The notes under the pieces: generated by a model
What the model saw: only the letters and a program-made list of their open reading frames with translations
Database searches by the model: none
Told to the model about the DNA's origin: nothing
In this document: positions 62,466-64,000 of the stretch, piece after piece
How positions within the stretch are numbered: the stretch's first letter is position 1
How the letters are laid out: each line of letters begins with the position of its first letter
Translations under genes and position numbers: made by a program
Assembly: GCF_000619945.1 (NCBI RefSeq)
Contig: NZ_JHVC01000001.1
Coordinates: 682,001 to 746,000 of the forward strand
Length of the DNA: 64,000 nt
From: Clostridium lundense DSM 17049
GTDB taxonomy: Bacteria > Bacillota > Clostridia > Clostridiales > Clostridiaceae
Direction of reading: 5' to 3'

Positions 62466-62951
62466 TTATTCTTCGTCTATCTTCTTCTTTAATTCTTTTA
62501 AAGATATTTCTTTTCCTCGATCGTCTACCATATATACATCTATTGTACTTTTTGTTTGTATTACACTATTATCTATTATACAAAAAGTTTTTATTTTAAT
62601 CGTAAGCTCAATTTCAATATCAGATATATAGTAATAATTAGTTATAATATCTGTATTTAGGAAACTTATACCACCGCCGAGTGATGTGTTATCGTTATAT
62701 AAATCAGTTTCTCCATCATCACTATCTGCGTTACATATAAACTCATATATTTTTATTAATTTTATAACTCTATTTATTTCATATGCGAGTGCATCACTAT
62801 AGCAATCATCATCGCATTTATGCTCATAATCATTGGCATATTCTTCGTAACAATATAATTTAGTTATACTTGTAAATTCTCTATCTTTTGTATTGTCTAT
62901 TATATCATTGTATAATTCCGTAAATTGTTCTAGTGTTAATTCTTTTAACAT
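62466..62951 (-). CDS. Acidic protein of unknown function in mobile module
   Basis: 161 residues from the ATG at 62951 (MLKELTLEQFTELYNDIIDN), with GGGAGTGG at the right distance. Very acidic (stretches such as CDDDCYSD and NADSDDGETD), soluble, no recognised domain. The C-terminal half alternates like a beta sheet (DIEIELTIKIKTF, STIDVYMVDD). The start region is almost identical to that of the primase gene, so the two are likely coexpressed. Confidence 0.65.
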   Translation of the reverse strand: MLKELTLEQFTELYNDIIDNTKDREFTSITKLYCYEEYANDYEHKCDDDCYSDALAYEINRVIKLIKIYEFICNADSDDGETDLYNDNTSLGGGISFLNTDIITNYYYISDIEIELTIKIKTFCIIDNSVIQTKSTIDVYMVDDRGKEISLKELKKKIDEE

Positions 62952-63145
62952 ACATACCACTCCCTTTACTTTTTTATCATGCTTTATAAAAAAGCCTTAT
63001 GTATTGGCGGTAGGAGTAACCGCCTCTCCTTATCTTGTATACATATTAGGATAAGATTTTCTGCAAAATCAAGTATTTCTGCAAAATTTTTTGAAATATT
63101 TTTCTTGAGATTATAATAGCACTATCGTACAGACAAAGTCTAATT

Positions 63146-63454
63146 TTACTCTATATATCCACCTTGTTTTAGATATGTGTAAATAACCATTCTTAAAAAT
63201 TTACTTGGTTTTACATTTTCTTTTTGCACAAGCTCTGTTATACGCTCATATTCCTTATCATTTAAAGTTATAACTATCTTTCTTGCTCCTTCAGTTACAA
63301 ATAGGTAATCATCCTCTAATTTATCTGGTAATTTATTAAACACAGTATTTAACACAATCTTCGTGGCAGGTATTTTTTTCTCTTCTGCTATTTTGAATAG
63401 AATTTCGTGGCAAGTAGGGGATATAAGTGTCCATACTTTATTCTCTTTTTTCAT
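63146..63454 (-). CDS. Small ribbon-helix-helix-like protein
   Basis: 102 residues. The C-terminal half (RKIVITLNDKEYERITELVQ, then ENVKPSKFLRMVIYTYLKQG) fits a beta strand followed by two helices, the ribbon-helix-helix layout of small plasmid and phage repressors. The N-terminal half (CHEILFKIAEEKKIPATKIV) repeats a similar helix-helix pattern. AGAGGTGA precedes the ATG and a promoter lies upstream. It is probably the regulator of the element, controlling the divergent gene at 63696. This rests on pattern only. Confidence 0.6.
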   Translation of the reverse strand: MKKENKVWTLISPTCHEILFKIAEEKKIPATKIVLNTVFNKLPDKLEDDYLFVTEGARKIVITLNDKEYERITELVQKENVKPSKFLRMVIYTYLKQGGYIE

Positions 63455-63488
63455 ATCGCATCACCTCTCTGTTTCTTTCTTTATATAC

Positions 63489-63518
63489 ATAGTAAAAAAA
63501 GATGAAATATAAAGTCAA
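63489..63518 (-). promoter_or_regulatory. Promoter of the ribbon-helix-helix-like gene
   Basis: Minus strand TTGACT, 18 bp, TACTAT. It points away from the plus-strand promoter 30 bp further on. Confidence 0.55.
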
Positions 63519-63548
63519 GTTTTTCTTGCAATATTTTTTGAATAAAAA

Positions 63549-63577
63549 TTGACTTAAAATTACTCGAATGGTATAAT
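63549..63577 (+). promoter_or_regulatory. Promoter of the plus-strand small gene
   Basis: TTGACT (63549-63554), 17 bp, TATAAT (63572-63577). Confidence 0.8.
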
Positions 63578-63695
63578 ATAGATATAAAATATAATAAAAA
63601 CTATTGATAACGGAGCAAAATGTGCTGTTAAACCTATGAGTAAGACAACCAGTAAAAATAGATAATTCTATGGATAAGAAAAGGAGATGGTTCAT

Positions 63696-63929
63696 ATGAT
63701 AAAACCTATGGATAAGACAACAAACAGAGGTAGAGTAGTAGATACTAAATTGGTACAATGCAGAGATGGCTTCACATATAACATAAATAGAGTAAGATCA
63801 GGAGTTATAGATACAGTAAATTTATCTTACACAACAAAGAGCGGAGTAAGGACAGTAAGTAAAAAAATACCATCCTTACTTGGATGGATTGGACAGGCAG
63901 TATTGGAATTTGCTATCCCGTTAATGTAG
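63696..63929 (+). CDS. Small basic protein of unknown function
   Basis: 77 residues from the ATG at 63696 (MIKPMDKTTNRGRVVDTKLV), with AAGGAGATGG 6 bp upstream; the ATG at 63687 is inside that site. The protein is basic with a hydrophobic C-terminus (LLGWIGQAVLEFAIPL). No family recognised. The preceding 60 bp carry two degenerate copies of its own start region (CTATGRRTAAGAMAA at about 63634 and 63669), each opening a 9-codon frame. It has its own strong promoter and a terminator. Confidence 0.65.
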   Translation: MIKPMDKTTNRGRVVDTKLVQCRDGFTYNINRVRSGVIDTVNLSYTTKSGVRTVSKKIPSLLGWIGQAVLEFAIPLM

Positions 63930-63930
63930 T

Positions 63931-63957
63931 GAGGTCTTTCGACCTCTTTTTATTTTT
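63931..63957 (+). terminator. Terminator of the small basic protein gene
   Basis: GAGGTC / GACCTC with loop TTTC, then a long T run. Confidence 0.85.
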
Positions 63958-64000
63958 TAAGAAGGTCAACGTGATGTTGACGAAGATAAAAAGATAGATT

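Noticed and set aside
1..64000. CRISPR arrays, tRNA or rRNA genes
   Set aside because: I saw no regularly spaced direct repeats of 24-37 bp and no tRNA-like T-loop and acceptor pairs; a dedicated scan was not possible.

Overview
The window is low-GC, AT-rich DNA from a spore-forming anaerobe of the genus Clostridium (cluster I, in the neighbourhood of C. botulinum, C. sporogenes, C. tetani and C. novyi; I cannot resolve the species). The reasons are sporulation genes (spoVS, a yyaC-type gene, a cotS-type gene), [FeFe]-hydrogenase maturation genes, the IspH-ribosomal protein S1 fusion typical of clostridia, LexA boxes of the Gram-positive GAAC-N4-GTTC type, and very strong AGGAGG ribosome binding sites. 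No tRNA, rRNA or CRISPR array was seen.

Layout. 1-6300: housekeeping plus-strand genes (ftsK 3' end, rimO, pgsA, recA with an SOS operator, rny, spoVS with a sigma-H promoter). 6400-8925: a three-gene membrane cluster (DPPR-synthase-like UbiA prenyltransferase, GT-C glycosyltransferase, small EamA/SMR protein) that looks like a lipid-linked sugar pathway. 9170-17050: amino-acid, purine and PTS genes, a tyrosine recombinase and lexA, with an orphan LexA-controlled promoter in a long gene-free stretch. 17126-25977: minus-strand miaB, mutS, mutL, miaA, hfq and a methionine-gamma-lyase-like gene. 26338-41185: aminotransferase, GNAT, CotS-like, speD, ispH-S1, cmk, aroH, a flavoprotein, an RpiR regulator, a pseudouridine synthase, an FrhB-like Fe-S protein, a purine permease behind a guanine riboswitch, and a GT2 glycosyltransferase whose promoter carries a 20-bp palindrome repeated 70 bp away. 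41666-44308: a Cys-rich small protein, a YyaC-like protein and an AbgT transporter. 44663-49187: the hydrogenase maturation operon (TM1266-type regulator, hydE, hydG, hydF, an ECF S component) behind an attenuated leader. 49693-53034: an ABC amino-acid-type uptake operon with hutP directly upstream. 53104-58221: MATE pump, a wall amidase, two tandem-duplicated polysaccharide deacetylases, and an unknown gene with a sigma-K-like promoter. 58540-64000: an AraC-GyrI regulator, a decayed gene and the start of a plasmid- or phage-like module (primase, ribbon-helix-helix-like protein, small unknowns).

The most interesting candidate system is at 52365-53034. A HutP-family RNA-binding antiterminator gene lies just upstream of a TrpX/CD0873-like ABC transporter. 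The transporter leader has a consensus promoter, a block with 12 UAG triplets in about 90 nt (HutP of Bacillus binds UAG triplets), and an intrinsic terminator just before the first gene. This predicts HutP-dependent antitermination of an amino-acid uptake operon rather than of histidine catabolism. Other strong leads are a structured leader with a terminator before the hydrogenase maturation operon, an SOS promoter with no annotated target, and a pair of identical palindromes placed in two divergent promoters. All start sites, promoters and structures were read by eye; none was computed or searched against a database.
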